Assembly: GCA_016706225.1 (NCBI GenBank)
Contig: JADJKB010000003.1
Span: forward strand, 62,001-126,000
DNA length: 64,000 bases
Origin: Myxococcales bacterium
GTDB lineage: Bacteria; Myxococcota_A; Polyangia; Polyangiales; Polyangiaceae
Direction: 5' to 3'
Part shown: positions 18,466-26,887 of the stretch, piece after piece
Position numbering within the stretch: the stretch's first letter is position 1
Layout: each line of letters starts with the position of its first letter
Translations under genes and position numbers: made by a program
Notes under the pieces: generated by a model
Told to the model about the DNA's origin: nothing
The model's input: the letters and a program-made list of their open reading frames with translations, nothing else
The model's database searches: none

Positions 18466-20010
18466 TCAGTCGAGGCCCGGCAGGTGTCTCGGGAATTGAC
18501 GAACTAGCTGCTGCACCCGTGTGTGCCCCGCGACCTCGAGCAGAGACATCAACTGGCTGTTCGTCACGGGTTTGCCGTCCGACAGCAGCTTGCTGATGCC
18601 GAGGTCCGGCGGGTTGATGGTGTTGGGGTTCGTCGCGAGCTTGCCGGTGACCGATAGGTGCATGTGGTGATGGTGGAACTGGAACCAGCCCATGCCCGTG
18701 TCCGTCACCTCGTAGGCCAGCTTCGATTGCACGGCCGTACACGATTTGGCGGGTAGCCAGCCGGTCGCGCACAACGCCGGCATCGCGCTCTCGACCAGCG
18801 CTCCCGCTTGCCCGTCGACGCCGATCACTCGGACGATCGAGCTGGTCATGAGCGCGCCGAGGTACAGCGTGGTGCGCCATAGGTCCAGGCTATCCGGGGC
18901 GGAGACGCAGTGGTACTGGTCCTTGCCGCCGGACACGTGGTTACAGATCGGCCGCAGCTTGTTGTCCGGCGTCCCGGCCTGGAAATACCCCATGTCGATA
19001 TCGTGACCGTTGACGTGTGTGCCCGCCGGGTGCCCCGGTTGTCCCACCGACGTTCCGGGGATCGCGCCGTTCGACTCACTCATGTCACCCAGGCCGATGA
19101 GGCCACCGTTGCCGGTGTTCCAGGTGTTGGCCTTGCACTCGACGTAGGCCGCCGCGTACTTGACCAGCATCTGCGTGTCGCGCCGCAGGTAGCTGCGATA
19201 CTGGTTGGCCTGCGTCTCGCCGTTGATCGGATAGTCTTCATACCCGGGGCCGAGATCAGGCTCGAAGGGCAGGAGCTCACCGCAATAAGCGAGGGTTCCG
19301 GTGCAGTCGCGCTGCGGGAGCTTGCCGGTGCAGTCGGGGCCGGGTCCAGGACCCGGGCCGTTGCCGGCATCGGGAATGCACTTGCCCGACGCGCTGTCGC
19401 ACTGCAGACCCGATGGACAACTGCCCGTCGTGCAAGGTTTGGCTTCGCAGTTCAGAGTCTTGGGGTTACAGACCTCCGTCGACTCGCACTCGCTGTCGTT
19501 GGAGCAGCCCGGCACACAAGCACCCGCGCTCGGGTCACAGGCATAGGCGCTCGCGCACTCCGAGCTGTCGCCACAAGTCTTGAGGCAGAACGTGTTGCCG
19601 CTGGTCATCTTGAAACACTCGCTGCCGGACGGGCAGCCAGCGGTCTCGCAGTCCGCTACCGCGCAGTAACCGTTGGGCCAGCCCTGAGCGTCGGTGATGC
19701 ATTTTGCGCCAGCATCGGTGCAGTCGCCGTCCCCGCTGCAGGGGGCCCCAATTGCGCCAGCGACTGGACCGCCGCCCCCGCCGCCGCTGCCCGTGGCGCC
19801 GCCGCCCGCCGCACCGCCGAGGTTGTTGCCGCCGGTCCCGACACCGCCGACGCCCACGTTGCCCGTGCCGCCGGTCCCAACACCGCCCGCGCCCGCGTTG
19901 CCCGTGCCGCCGGTTGCAAGACCGCCTCCGCCACCACCGGACGAACAGCCGGCCGCGACGGCCGCGACGATCACCGCGGAAAACCCGAAGAAGATGCTGG
20001 TTTGCTTCAT
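18466..20010 (-). CDS. Lipoprotein with a murein endopeptidase (MepA/LAS-type) domain
   Basis: The 514-residue product starts with a lipoprotein signal (VAAVAAGCSS). A Gly-rich linker of about 70 residues follows (GGTGN, GVGTGG repeats), then a Cys-rich region of about 120 residues with repeated CxxDxEC/C-P-SG patterns. A catalytic-type domain occupies the last 280 residues. That domain contains HPAGTHVNGHDIDMGY and, near residue 445, HHHHMHLS, which match the two zinc-ligand motifs (HxxxxxxD and HxH) of M74/M15 LAS-type peptidases. MepA cleaves D-Ala-meso-DAP cross-links, so an outer-membrane-anchored wall hydrolase is likely. Activity is inferred from motifs only. Confidence 0.78.
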   Translation of the reverse strand: MKQTSIFFGFSAVIVAAVAAGCSSGGGGGGLATGGTGNAGAGGVGTGGTGNVGVGGVGTGGNNLGGAAGGGATGSGGGGGGPVAGAIGAPCSGDGDCTDAGAKCITDAQGWPNGYCAVADCETAGCPSGSECFKMTSGNTFCLKTCGDSSECASAYACDPSAGACVPGCSNDSECESTEVCNPKTLNCEAKPCTTGSCPSGLQCDSASGKCIPDAGNGPGPGPGPDCTGKLPQRDCTGTLAYCGELLPFEPDLGPGYEDYPINGETQANQYRSYLRRDTQMLVKYAAAYVECKANTWNTGNGGLIGLGDMSESNGAIPGTSVGQPGHPAGTHVNGHDIDMGYFQAGTPDNKLRPICNHVSGGKDQYHCVSAPDSLDLWRTTLYLGALMTSSIVRVIGVDGQAGALVESAMPALCATGWLPAKSCTAVQSKLAYEVTDTGMGWFQFHHHHMHLSVTGKLATNPNTINPPDLGISKLLSDGKPVTNSQLMSLLEVAGHTRVQQLVRQFPRHLPGLD

Positions 20011-20148
20011 AGTGCCACCATGTCGTTGTTGGGGCGTTCATGTCGCACAATGTAGGCAGACGTGCAAGCGCTCTCGTCCCGGCGCTCACAACCGGCCGAA
20101 GCCACACTCGAATGCGCTGCGGTGGCGGCGCATGCCGCCAGCCCGCTG

Positions 20149-20652
20149 TCAGTCAGCCGGCGGGAAGTCTCGATCGAGCACGGTACGGCGTCCGTCGCGT
20201 GCGGCGTTGCGGATCGCCTCGTTGCACAGCTTGCGTAGGTGATCCGACAGCACGCCGGTGACCGAGTCCGAAGTGTTCATGCCGGAGCGCGCCTTCACGT
20301 AGGCCTTCAACTTCGAGACGACGACGAGCACGTCCTTGGGAAGCTCGTTCTCGATGCTCGCTCCGACGATACGACGGCGTGGCGCGTCGACCTCTCCATC
20401 GCTGGCTCGAGCCTCGCGCTCTTCGGCCTCTCTCTGACGTTGGTGCTCGGCGCGCGTGGGCGCCTGCTGTTCCTCAGCCCAAGCGTCCCGATGCCGTGCC
20501 TCGGGCAGGTGCGCGTCCCAGCACGACACCGAGCAGAAGAACAACCCGATGCGCTTTCGGTTACACGTCGAGACGCTGCAGACCCAATACTTTTGCTCGA
20601 AGGCGATTTCACGCTTGCACGTCGAGCACACCTTCCAAGCGGATTCTCCCAT
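20149..20652 (-). CDS. Zn-ribbon protein with a histone-like fold
   Basis: The 167-residue protein has an N-terminal six-Cys module (C9, C12, C25, C30, C40, C44: KVCSTCKRE, VCSVSTCNRKR, FFCSVSCWDAHLP), probably zinc-binding. A charged linker with many Glu, Arg and Ala follows. Residues 105-163 (KDVLVVVSKLKAYVK, MNTSDSVTGVLSDHLRKL, AARDGRRTVLDRDF) have the length, helix pattern and terminal GRRTVxxxDF of archaeal and bacterial histone-fold proteins. The start at 20652 gives the conserved MGESAWKVCSTC; the frame is open upstream. It lies 55 bases after the stop of a kinase/PATAN operon on the same strand. DNA binding is inferred, not shown. Confidence 0.78.
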   Translation of the reverse strand: MGESAWKVCSTCKREIAFEQKYWVCSVSTCNRKRIGLFFCSVSCWDAHLPEARHRDAWAEEQQAPTRAEHQRQREAEEREARASDGEVDAPRRRIVGASIENELPKDVLVVVSKLKAYVKARSGMNTSDSVTGVLSDHLRKLCNEAIRNAARDGRRTVLDRDFPPAD

Positions 20653-20707
20653 GGCTACCGCCGACGATAGCGCCCGACGCAGCCTGTGCAAAAACAAATC
20701 GCGGGCG

Positions 20708-23700
20708 TCAGCGTCGCCGCGTCGGGCGCCCCGCACCCCGGCTGCTCGGTGCGCTGGATTTCGCAGCAGACGATGGAACCCGGGATGACGGCGGCACGCT
20801 GGAGGCAGCAACGGGCGTGATGCAGCGGGTGATCATCAGCAGATAGACAACCCGCCGGATCACGTCCGGATCGTGGCCGGCTTCGACGAGATCGGGAAGG
20901 GATGCCTGTGTCCGTGCGATCGAGTCGGCGACGGTTTGCTCGCCCGAGTCGAAGTCGAATGCGTCCACGTCGGACTCCGGGTGCAGATGCAACCCCGAGC
21001 CCGCCAGGCGGGTCAGCACGCGATCCATCGAGTTTTCCTCGGGGTGTTCCCGGATGCCCCGGGTCAAGATCGTTAGCGGCGAAGCGACGCCCGGCACGTT
21101 GCCCCAGATCCCCTGGAGCAAATCGAGGCCGTTGTAGAACGAATACTTGGTCCCAGCGGGTAGGCTGAACAGGTAGGTCAAACGCTCGCCCAGCTGTTCG
21201 TTGCGAACACCTGCGATTTGCTCGGGGCTGACGAGGCCGAAGTCGATCAGCTCCGACTCGAGTGTGGCCTCGTGGGTCGGCGGCTGCGAGATGGGTTCGC
21301 TCTCGAGCTGCGACTGGTCGATGATGCCAGCAGCGACGAGCAGCGGTCCGAGTGGGGCGATGCGCGTCCCGATGTTGATCTTCGTTGGAATGCCATCTTG
21401 AAAGTAACCGGCGTGCTCGACCGGAGTGTCCTCTTTGCGGTCGACGGGCTCGGTGAAGATCAGAGTGCCCGTCAGCGTCCGGTCCAGAAGGTAGAGCAAG
21501 ATGTGCGAGAACGGCGTGCGCTCGAACGACCCGCTGGCGCTCGGTGCGTGCATTTGATCGAAGGCGCCTCCCCCCTCCTCGTTCGGGGGGATCGTCCTGG
21601 GCGCGCGACGCCACTGCGATGACGGAGCGGAAGGCTCGACCTCGGAGATCTCGTGCGGATCGAGCACGTCGTCCTCGATGCCATCGGGGCCGACAGGCGG
21701 CGCCACCGCAGCGTTCGTCCTGCGACGTGGCGCGGGCTGAGGGGCGGGACTGGGCGCAGCGACCGAGCGACTGCCGCTCGGGTTGTCATCGAGACCCGGA
21801 TAACTGGCGCCGCTGATCGAGCGACGCGGTGGCCCGATCGAAGGCGGCGCCATGCTCCCGCGCTGTGACGGCGCCGAAGGTGCGGATGGGTACGAGGGAC
21901 TGGTCACCTCGATGCTGCGCATTTCTGCGCTCTTGAGCTCCGCGCTCCGCAGGTCCGACGCGTCTGCGATCACCGTCGCATCTTCGGACTTGGGTAGGTG
22001 CACCCGGCGCGGCGGTGCGACGGGCGTCACCCCCGGGCTCGGAGGCCGAGCGTGCTTTGCCGTTGGCGGCGGTTGCAGAGGGCGCGAGGGCTTGACGGGC
22101 TCTGGCTCTGGCTCGGGCTCCGGTTCGGGCTCGGGCTCCGGTTCGGGCTCCGGCTCCGGTTCGGGCTCCGGCTCGGGCTCGGGCTCCGGTTCGGGCTCCA
22201 AGAGGTCGGGGAGCTCGGGTTCGTAGGGCAGTGCGCTCGCCGCCTGCTCGGGTTCTCGAGTCTCCAACATGTCCGGCAGCACGCCGAACGCTGGAGCGGG
22301 TTCCTCCTCCGGCTCGTCCGGCATCAGCTCGGGCATCACCCCGAAGGCGGGAGCAGGCTCCTCTTCCGGCTGCTCCGGCGCCAACTCGTACATCTCGCTG
22401 AACTCGGCGGGGGCCGCTTCCTCGTCCGAGAGTTCGATCAGCTCAAGCGGTGCCTCGGGCTCGGACGGCTCGAGTGCCGCGGGCGGCACCGTCGGTACGG
22501 CATTGTCGGGATCGAAACTGTCGGGCGGTTCACTCGCGGGCCGCGGCGCAGGCTTCCTCTGAATCGCGGTCTGCTCGAGCACCTTGGCTTGCGCCTCGGC
22601 CAAGAGTTCGTCTGCTTCGACTACCCCGACGACCTGGCGCGCGGGATCGTTGGCCAGATCGAGCGCAACGCGCGCCCTGATCGCCCCGCCGTGCGCGTCG
22701 TACACGAGCCGCACCGTTGGATTGACGTAGTCGGCCGGCTCCGGCGGGGTCTTGAGCACGACACCGAGCTCACCGGTATTGAGCTGCACCGCCGTTGCTC
22801 TCGGGAAAATTCCGAGCGCACCGATCAGCAGCGCGAGCAGCGCCCGTTCGGTGGCATCGCGCGCTTCTTGGGTCATCTGCTCGATGGCCTCGTCCGGCGT
22901 CGGCGTCGAGCTCGCCGCCAGATCCGGCTCCAGGAGCTCGTTGAAACGATTAGCCGTCTGGACGATTCGCGGCGCGACCATCGCCCGCCGGATCCCTCCG
23001 TACATCTGTCCCAGGTGCTCGGCCTGCCGCAGCCAGTGGGACTCGTAACCGATGACGGTGCGGACCATCGACGCCGGTCTCAGCTGGCCCAAGGCCGTGA
23101 GCACCAGCGCGGTTGCCGCCGGGAGACGCCGCTCTGCGTCCTCCGTCATGCGCATCACCACGACCTCGTTGCCTCGACCCACGATGCCCGTCACGAGCGG
23201 GTGCGCGACGTCGAAGAACAACGCACTCATCGCGATGCGGGCGAGCGCCCCGAGGTCGGTCGTCAGCTGCCGGGCCATCGATACGGCCAAGATGCTGCGG
23301 TTCACCGCTCGACCCGCAGGGTCGTGGTTCAGGTTGCGCATGGCGGTGATGCCCAAGAACGCGGGCGTGTCACCCTCGGACAACATCACCAGGCGCTGCG
23401 CCAGGCGTTTGGCGTGATGCGGCAACTGGTAGCGACCCTTGGTCAGGTTCTCGAAGATTTTGCGCATGACGACGACGCTCGTCGCGTAGGTGCGCACGAC
23501 CTGCTCCTCGACCGTGAGGTCGTCCTCCTCGTCCATTTGCGCCGGGTTCACGTAGCGCAGACGGATCTTCGGTGAGGGTTCGATGATGCCGTTCTCTGCA
23601 CGGGCGCTGTCGCCCTGCTGGAACAGGCGGGCCAGCGCGGTGAGATCGGCGCGCGTCGCGTCCGTCTCGATCATGATTTCGGAGACGCCGAGCCGGTGCA

Positions 23701-24046
23701 CCATGGCGCCGAGCTCCAGGGCGTTTTCGTATTCACCGCGCGACGCCTTGAGCAGGTGGCCGGCCACGAACACCGTGCTCTTGGCAAACAAGAGGGTCAG
23801 CGACTCCCCGGTCTGGATGCCGAAGGTCTTGAGCGACTCGACCGTCTGCTCGATTTGCTGAAGCACCGCCATGTTGTCGATGGCGTGCAGCTGCACGATC
23901 TTGAGCAGGCGGAAGATCTGCAGCGCGAGCGAAGCGCCGAGCTCCCGCTGTTGCTGTGCCTGAGCCAGCTCGGCGACGTTTCGCAGGTAGACATTTTGCT
24001 GCGCGTCGTCTTGCGTCTCGTCCGCCAGTTGAATTCCGCTGCTCAT
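20708..24046 (-). CDS. Degenerate HD-GYP-like and PATAN (DUF4388) signalling protein
   Basis: The 1,112-residue protein has an N-terminal helical region of about 480 residues. It contains ITAMRNLNHDPAGRAVNRS and IAMSALFFDVAHPLV, where an HD-GYP domain would carry HS and HDVGK; the catalytic His/Asp set is changed, so it is probably inactive. Residues of roughly 560-850 are low-complexity and acidic, including a Glu-Pro run. The last 230 residues are a PATAN/DUF4388-type domain (GSFERTPFSHILLYLLDRTLTGTL, YFQDGIPTKINIG). The start at 24046 overlaps the kinase stop by ATGA, so this is probably a partner or target of the upstream kinase. Confidence 0.78.
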   Translation of the reverse strand: MSSGIQLADETQDDAQQNVYLRNVAELAQAQQQRELGASLALQIFRLLKIVQLHAIDNMAVLQQIEQTVESLKTFGIQTGESLTLLFAKSTVFVAGHLLKASRGEYENALELGAMVHRLGVSEIMIETDATRADLTALARLFQQGDSARAENGIIEPSPKIRLRYVNPAQMDEEDDLTVEEQVVRTYATSVVVMRKIFENLTKGRYQLPHHAKRLAQRLVMLSEGDTPAFLGITAMRNLNHDPAGRAVNRSILAVSMARQLTTDLGALARIAMSALFFDVAHPLVTGIVGRGNEVVVMRMTEDAERRLPAATALVLTALGQLRPASMVRTVIGYESHWLRQAEHLGQMYGGIRRAMVAPRIVQTANRFNELLEPDLAASSTPTPDEAIEQMTQEARDATERALLALLIGALGIFPRATAVQLNTGELGVVLKTPPEPADYVNPTVRLVYDAHGGAIRARVALDLANDPARQVVGVVEADELLAEAQAKVLEQTAIQRKPAPRPASEPPDSFDPDNAVPTVPPAALEPSEPEAPLELIELSDEEAAPAEFSEMYELAPEQPEEEPAPAFGVMPELMPDEPEEEPAPAFGVLPDMLETREPEQAASALPYEPELPDLLEPEPEPEPEPEPEPEPEPEPEPEPEPEPEPEPEPVKPSRPLQPPPTAKHARPPSPGVTPVAPPRRVHLPKSEDATVIADASDLRSAELKSAEMRSIEVTSPSYPSAPSAPSQRGSMAPPSIGPPRRSISGASYPGLDDNPSGSRSVAAPSPAPQPAPRRRTNAAVAPPVGPDGIEDDVLDPHEISEVEPSAPSSQWRRAPRTIPPNEEGGGAFDQMHAPSASGSFERTPFSHILLYLLDRTLTGTLIFTEPVDRKEDTPVEHAGYFQDGIPTKINIGTRIAPLGPLLVAAGIIDQSQLESEPISQPPTHEATLESELIDFGLVSPEQIAGVRNEQLGERLTYLFSLPAGTKYSFYNGLDLLQGIWGNVPGVASPLTILTRGIREHPEENSMDRVLTRLAGSGLHLHPESDVDAFDFDSGEQTVADSIARTQASLPDLVEAGHDPDVIRRVVYLLMITRCITPVAASSVPPSSRVPSSAAKSSAPSSRGAGRPTRRR
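22084..22200. repeat. In-frame hexanucleotide repeat encoding a Glu-Pro run
   Basis: Variants of GGCTCN/GGTTCN units (read on the minus strand as Glu-Pro codons) repeat about 19 times inside the PATAN protein gene. The encoded (EP)n stretch is an extended spacer. The reading frame tolerates gain or loss of whole six-base units, so length variation between strains is likely. Confidence 0.85.
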
Positions 24047-26784
24047 CGCGCCCCCAAGCGGGACTTGAGCTGCGCAGCCGCTTGCTGCGCGGCGTTCTTG
24101 ACGGCCTGCGAGTTGCCCCACTTTCCGGCTGCTTGCTCCAGAACCTCGAGCACGTCGCGGGAGCGGCCCATGCGCGCCAGGAAGTTCATGGCCAGGATGC
24201 GGGTGTCGTCCACGTCTTCGCGGGTGAACATGCCGGTCTTGGAGACGAGGTCCTTCAGCAGCGCTTCCCCGCGCGCCGGCGAGAGCTCGCACAACGTCTC
24301 GAAGAACAGCTGCCGCTCCTCGACCGTCAGGCGGTGGAAGGCCGCGCTCTGAATGTGCAAGGCGAGCGGCGGCCCGGCCTCTTTCACCTTGTAGCGAACG
24401 AGCGTGCGCAGCGCGGCCATGCGCACCGCCTGGTCCGGATCGGTCATCAGCTTGCCGAGCTCGTCGCGGAGGCCTTCCATGTTCGCCGCGGCGCGCATGG
24501 CCACGGCTTCGACCCGGAGCTCTGCATACGGACTCAGTTCCGCCTTGCGCAGCGCAGCCGCAGCCGCTTCGGTCTTGAGCCGGCCGAGCAAGCCCAAGAT
24601 CACTTTGCCGCGGGCCAGGTCTGCGTCGTCGAGCAGCTCGCCGATGGCCTCTTCCTTGCCGATCGCGTGTTTCTCCAGGTATCGAAGCAGTGCGCTGCGA
24701 ATCTCGTCGACGTCGGCTCGGGTCAGCGCGGCGAGCACGATGTCAAACGAGCGCGAGTCGATATCCTCGAGCAACACGGCCAAAAATGGCGCACAGCGCA
24801 CCAGCGCCGGGTGTTCGGAGTCCGGCACCTTGCGCGTCAGCTCCTTCAGCATCATCGCGAGCGTCTCGCCGTCGAGCACGCTCCGCACCAGCTCCTCGCG
24901 CACCTGTGCGCCCGCGCGGACGGACACACTCTCGGCCACACTCACCACCATGCGCATCGCGAACTCGAGCGTATGGTTCGCGGCGTTCTCGTGCAGTGCC
25001 CCGCTCAGTGGTACCGCCGCGAGCATCAGGTTGCCGAACGTGACTGCGTCGTTGGCAGCGTCCGCCAACGTGTCGACGAAGCGTGCCTCCCACTCGTGCT
25101 CTGGCATGTCCATCGCGGCGGCGATGGCGGTCTTGGAGCGTTCGTCCAGCGACAGCGCTCCGGACGCGCGCACCGCGCGCAGCGCCACCTGCCGCGCCGC
25201 GATGGAGGCGGCCTTCTCTTCGAGGTCCATGGGCTCGTCGGGCTCGACGTTGTCGCCGCGACGTCGGTTCATTTCCGCGAGGATGCGGTGGCCATCCTCG
25301 AGCAGCGCCTCGTACTGCCGAGCGGCTTCGTCCGAGGCGTTGAGGGCCAAGAATGACATCACGACCTTGTACTGGACGTGAGTGAGCCCCTTTTCCCAGA
25401 AGGCCGTGGCCATGTCGTCTTCCGGCGAGAAGTCCCGGTAGGGATCCATACGCACGAGCTCGAGCCAGTTCCGGAGCTCTTCACCGTCGAGGCCGGGCAA
25501 CAGCGTGAACTGGCGGAAACCACTGGCGAACAGGTTGTACGGGATCTCGTCGAAGGGATGCAGCGGCTCCCACAGCACGACACCACGTTTGGTGAACGAG
25601 TGCGGCTTGACGTCGAAGCGAAAGTCCTCCGGGTGACGCGCCAAACACTGGGAAATCACCTCGGTCGTGTTGGCGATGTGCTGTGCGGTGACCGGGTGCT
25701 CCCACGTGTACTGGCGCACTGCCGTGAGTGCGCGCTCGATGTGTTTGAAGGCCTCGGTCAAGTCGAGGATGAGCTGGCGCTCTTCGGGTGTGAGTGGCTC
25801 TTCCTTCTGTTCTGGGGCGTCTTGTGCTGCGAGCGCCGCCAGCTGGTTCGCGGCCGGGGATTTCTGGGGCTGTTCGGCCGCTTTCGGTGCGGCGTCGACA
25901 CCTTGAACGACCTCGAGGACGCGCGCGATCTCGTCGCGCATCTCCTGGGCGTTCTGAAAACGATTGCGCGGGTCCCACTGCAGCGAGCGATCGACGAGGG
26001 CAACCACGTCGGGCGGCAGCTCCGGGTTCGAGCGAGCAACGCTGGGCGCCGGGCGCGTCGCCGCGAGCACGAACGCTTCCTGGTGAGAGCGGCCTTCGTG
26101 CAGGCGTTTTCCGCTGACCAGCGCGTGCAGTACGGCGCCGATGGAAAACAGGTCGGTCCTCGCGTCAATGCGGTCGTTGGAGCCGAGCGCTTGCTCCGGC
26201 GCCATATAGGCAGGTGTTCCGAGCGCGGTACCGGCCAACGTGGGGTCGACGCCCGCCTCGCGGAGCCGCGCCACACCGAAGTCGAGCACCTTCACGTACC
26301 CCGAATCCGTAACGAAGATGTTCGCTGGCTTCAGATCGCGATGGACGATGTTTCGTTCGTGGCAGACCGACAGGAAGTCGAGGATCCGGTCCGTGATCTC
26401 GAGGGCGTATTCGATGGGGAGAACGCGGTTGTGGCGCTTCCAGAGTTTGTCGAGGGTAACCCCCTCGAGCATCTCCATGACGAAGTAGGGCTCGTTGTCC
26501 TCGCTGACGCCTTCGTCGTAGATCTCGACGCGCCCGGAGTGGTCGACCGCCTGGGTGAGCTTGGCCTCGCGGATGAAACGCATCCGGACGCCGTCGTTGG
26601 TCGCAAACTCGCCGTGCAGGATCTTGATGGCAACGGGGCCGCCGGCTTCATCGTGGCTGAGGTACACCGCGGCCATGCCGCCGAGCCCGATCAGCTTTTC
26701 GATCGACCACTTACCGGCGACGACCGTCCCGATTCGTTGCTTGGCGAGGGTCAGCTCGTCTTGAACTGGCTGCTCTGCCGCCAT
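24043..26784 (-). CDS. Ser/Thr protein kinase with a long helical-repeat C-terminus
   Basis: The 913-residue product has an N-terminal eukaryote-type kinase domain. Visible features are the Gly loop LIGLGGMAAVY (31-41), Lys54 in VAIKIL, the catalytic loop HRDLKPAN (148-155), DFG (168-170) and GTPAYMAPEQ. All catalytic residues are present. The remaining 600 residues are Ala/Leu/Glu-rich and helical. Repeated units in the last 250 residues (LRKAELSPYAELRVEAVAMR, ALRTLVRYKVKEAG, VSKTGMFTREDVDDTRILAM) resemble HEAT-like repeats. No membrane helix is seen. It is the first gene of an operon with the HD-GYP-like/PATAN protein. Confidence 0.93.
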   Translation of the reverse strand: MAAEQPVQDELTLAKQRIGTVVAGKWSIEKLIGLGGMAAVYLSHDEAGGPVAIKILHGEFATNDGVRMRFIREAKLTQAVDHSGRVEIYDEGVSEDNEPYFVMEMLEGVTLDKLWKRHNRVLPIEYALEITDRILDFLSVCHERNIVHRDLKPANIFVTDSGYVKVLDFGVARLREAGVDPTLAGTALGTPAYMAPEQALGSNDRIDARTDLFSIGAVLHALVSGKRLHEGRSHQEAFVLAATRPAPSVARSNPELPPDVVALVDRSLQWDPRNRFQNAQEMRDEIARVLEVVQGVDAAPKAAEQPQKSPAANQLAALAAQDAPEQKEEPLTPEERQLILDLTEAFKHIERALTAVRQYTWEHPVTAQHIANTTEVISQCLARHPEDFRFDVKPHSFTKRGVVLWEPLHPFDEIPYNLFASGFRQFTLLPGLDGEELRNWLELVRMDPYRDFSPEDDMATAFWEKGLTHVQYKVVMSFLALNASDEAARQYEALLEDGHRILAEMNRRRGDNVEPDEPMDLEEKAASIAARQVALRAVRASGALSLDERSKTAIAAAMDMPEHEWEARFVDTLADAANDAVTFGNLMLAAVPLSGALHENAANHTLEFAMRMVVSVAESVSVRAGAQVREELVRSVLDGETLAMMLKELTRKVPDSEHPALVRCAPFLAVLLEDIDSRSFDIVLAALTRADVDEIRSALLRYLEKHAIGKEEAIGELLDDADLARGKVILGLLGRLKTEAAAAALRKAELSPYAELRVEAVAMRAAANMEGLRDELGKLMTDPDQAVRMAALRTLVRYKVKEAGPPLALHIQSAAFHRLTVEERQLFFETLCELSPARGEALLKDLVSKTGMFTREDVDDTRILAMNFLARMGRSRDVLEVLEQAAGKWGNSQAVKNAAQQAAAQLKSRLGAR

Positions 26785-26887
26785 CCGTGGGCCCCAGGAC
26801 GTTTCATCATAGAGGGGCCACCGGATGAGGCAAGCTCTCCCGAGCCATGATTTTCGTTTGGATTTCCTGGCCTACCCGCACAGCCGT

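Noticed and set aside
22084..22200. Short-period repeats considered as a CRISPR or regulatory array
   Set aside because: They are hexanucleotide codon repeats in frame within a coding region, with no spacers.
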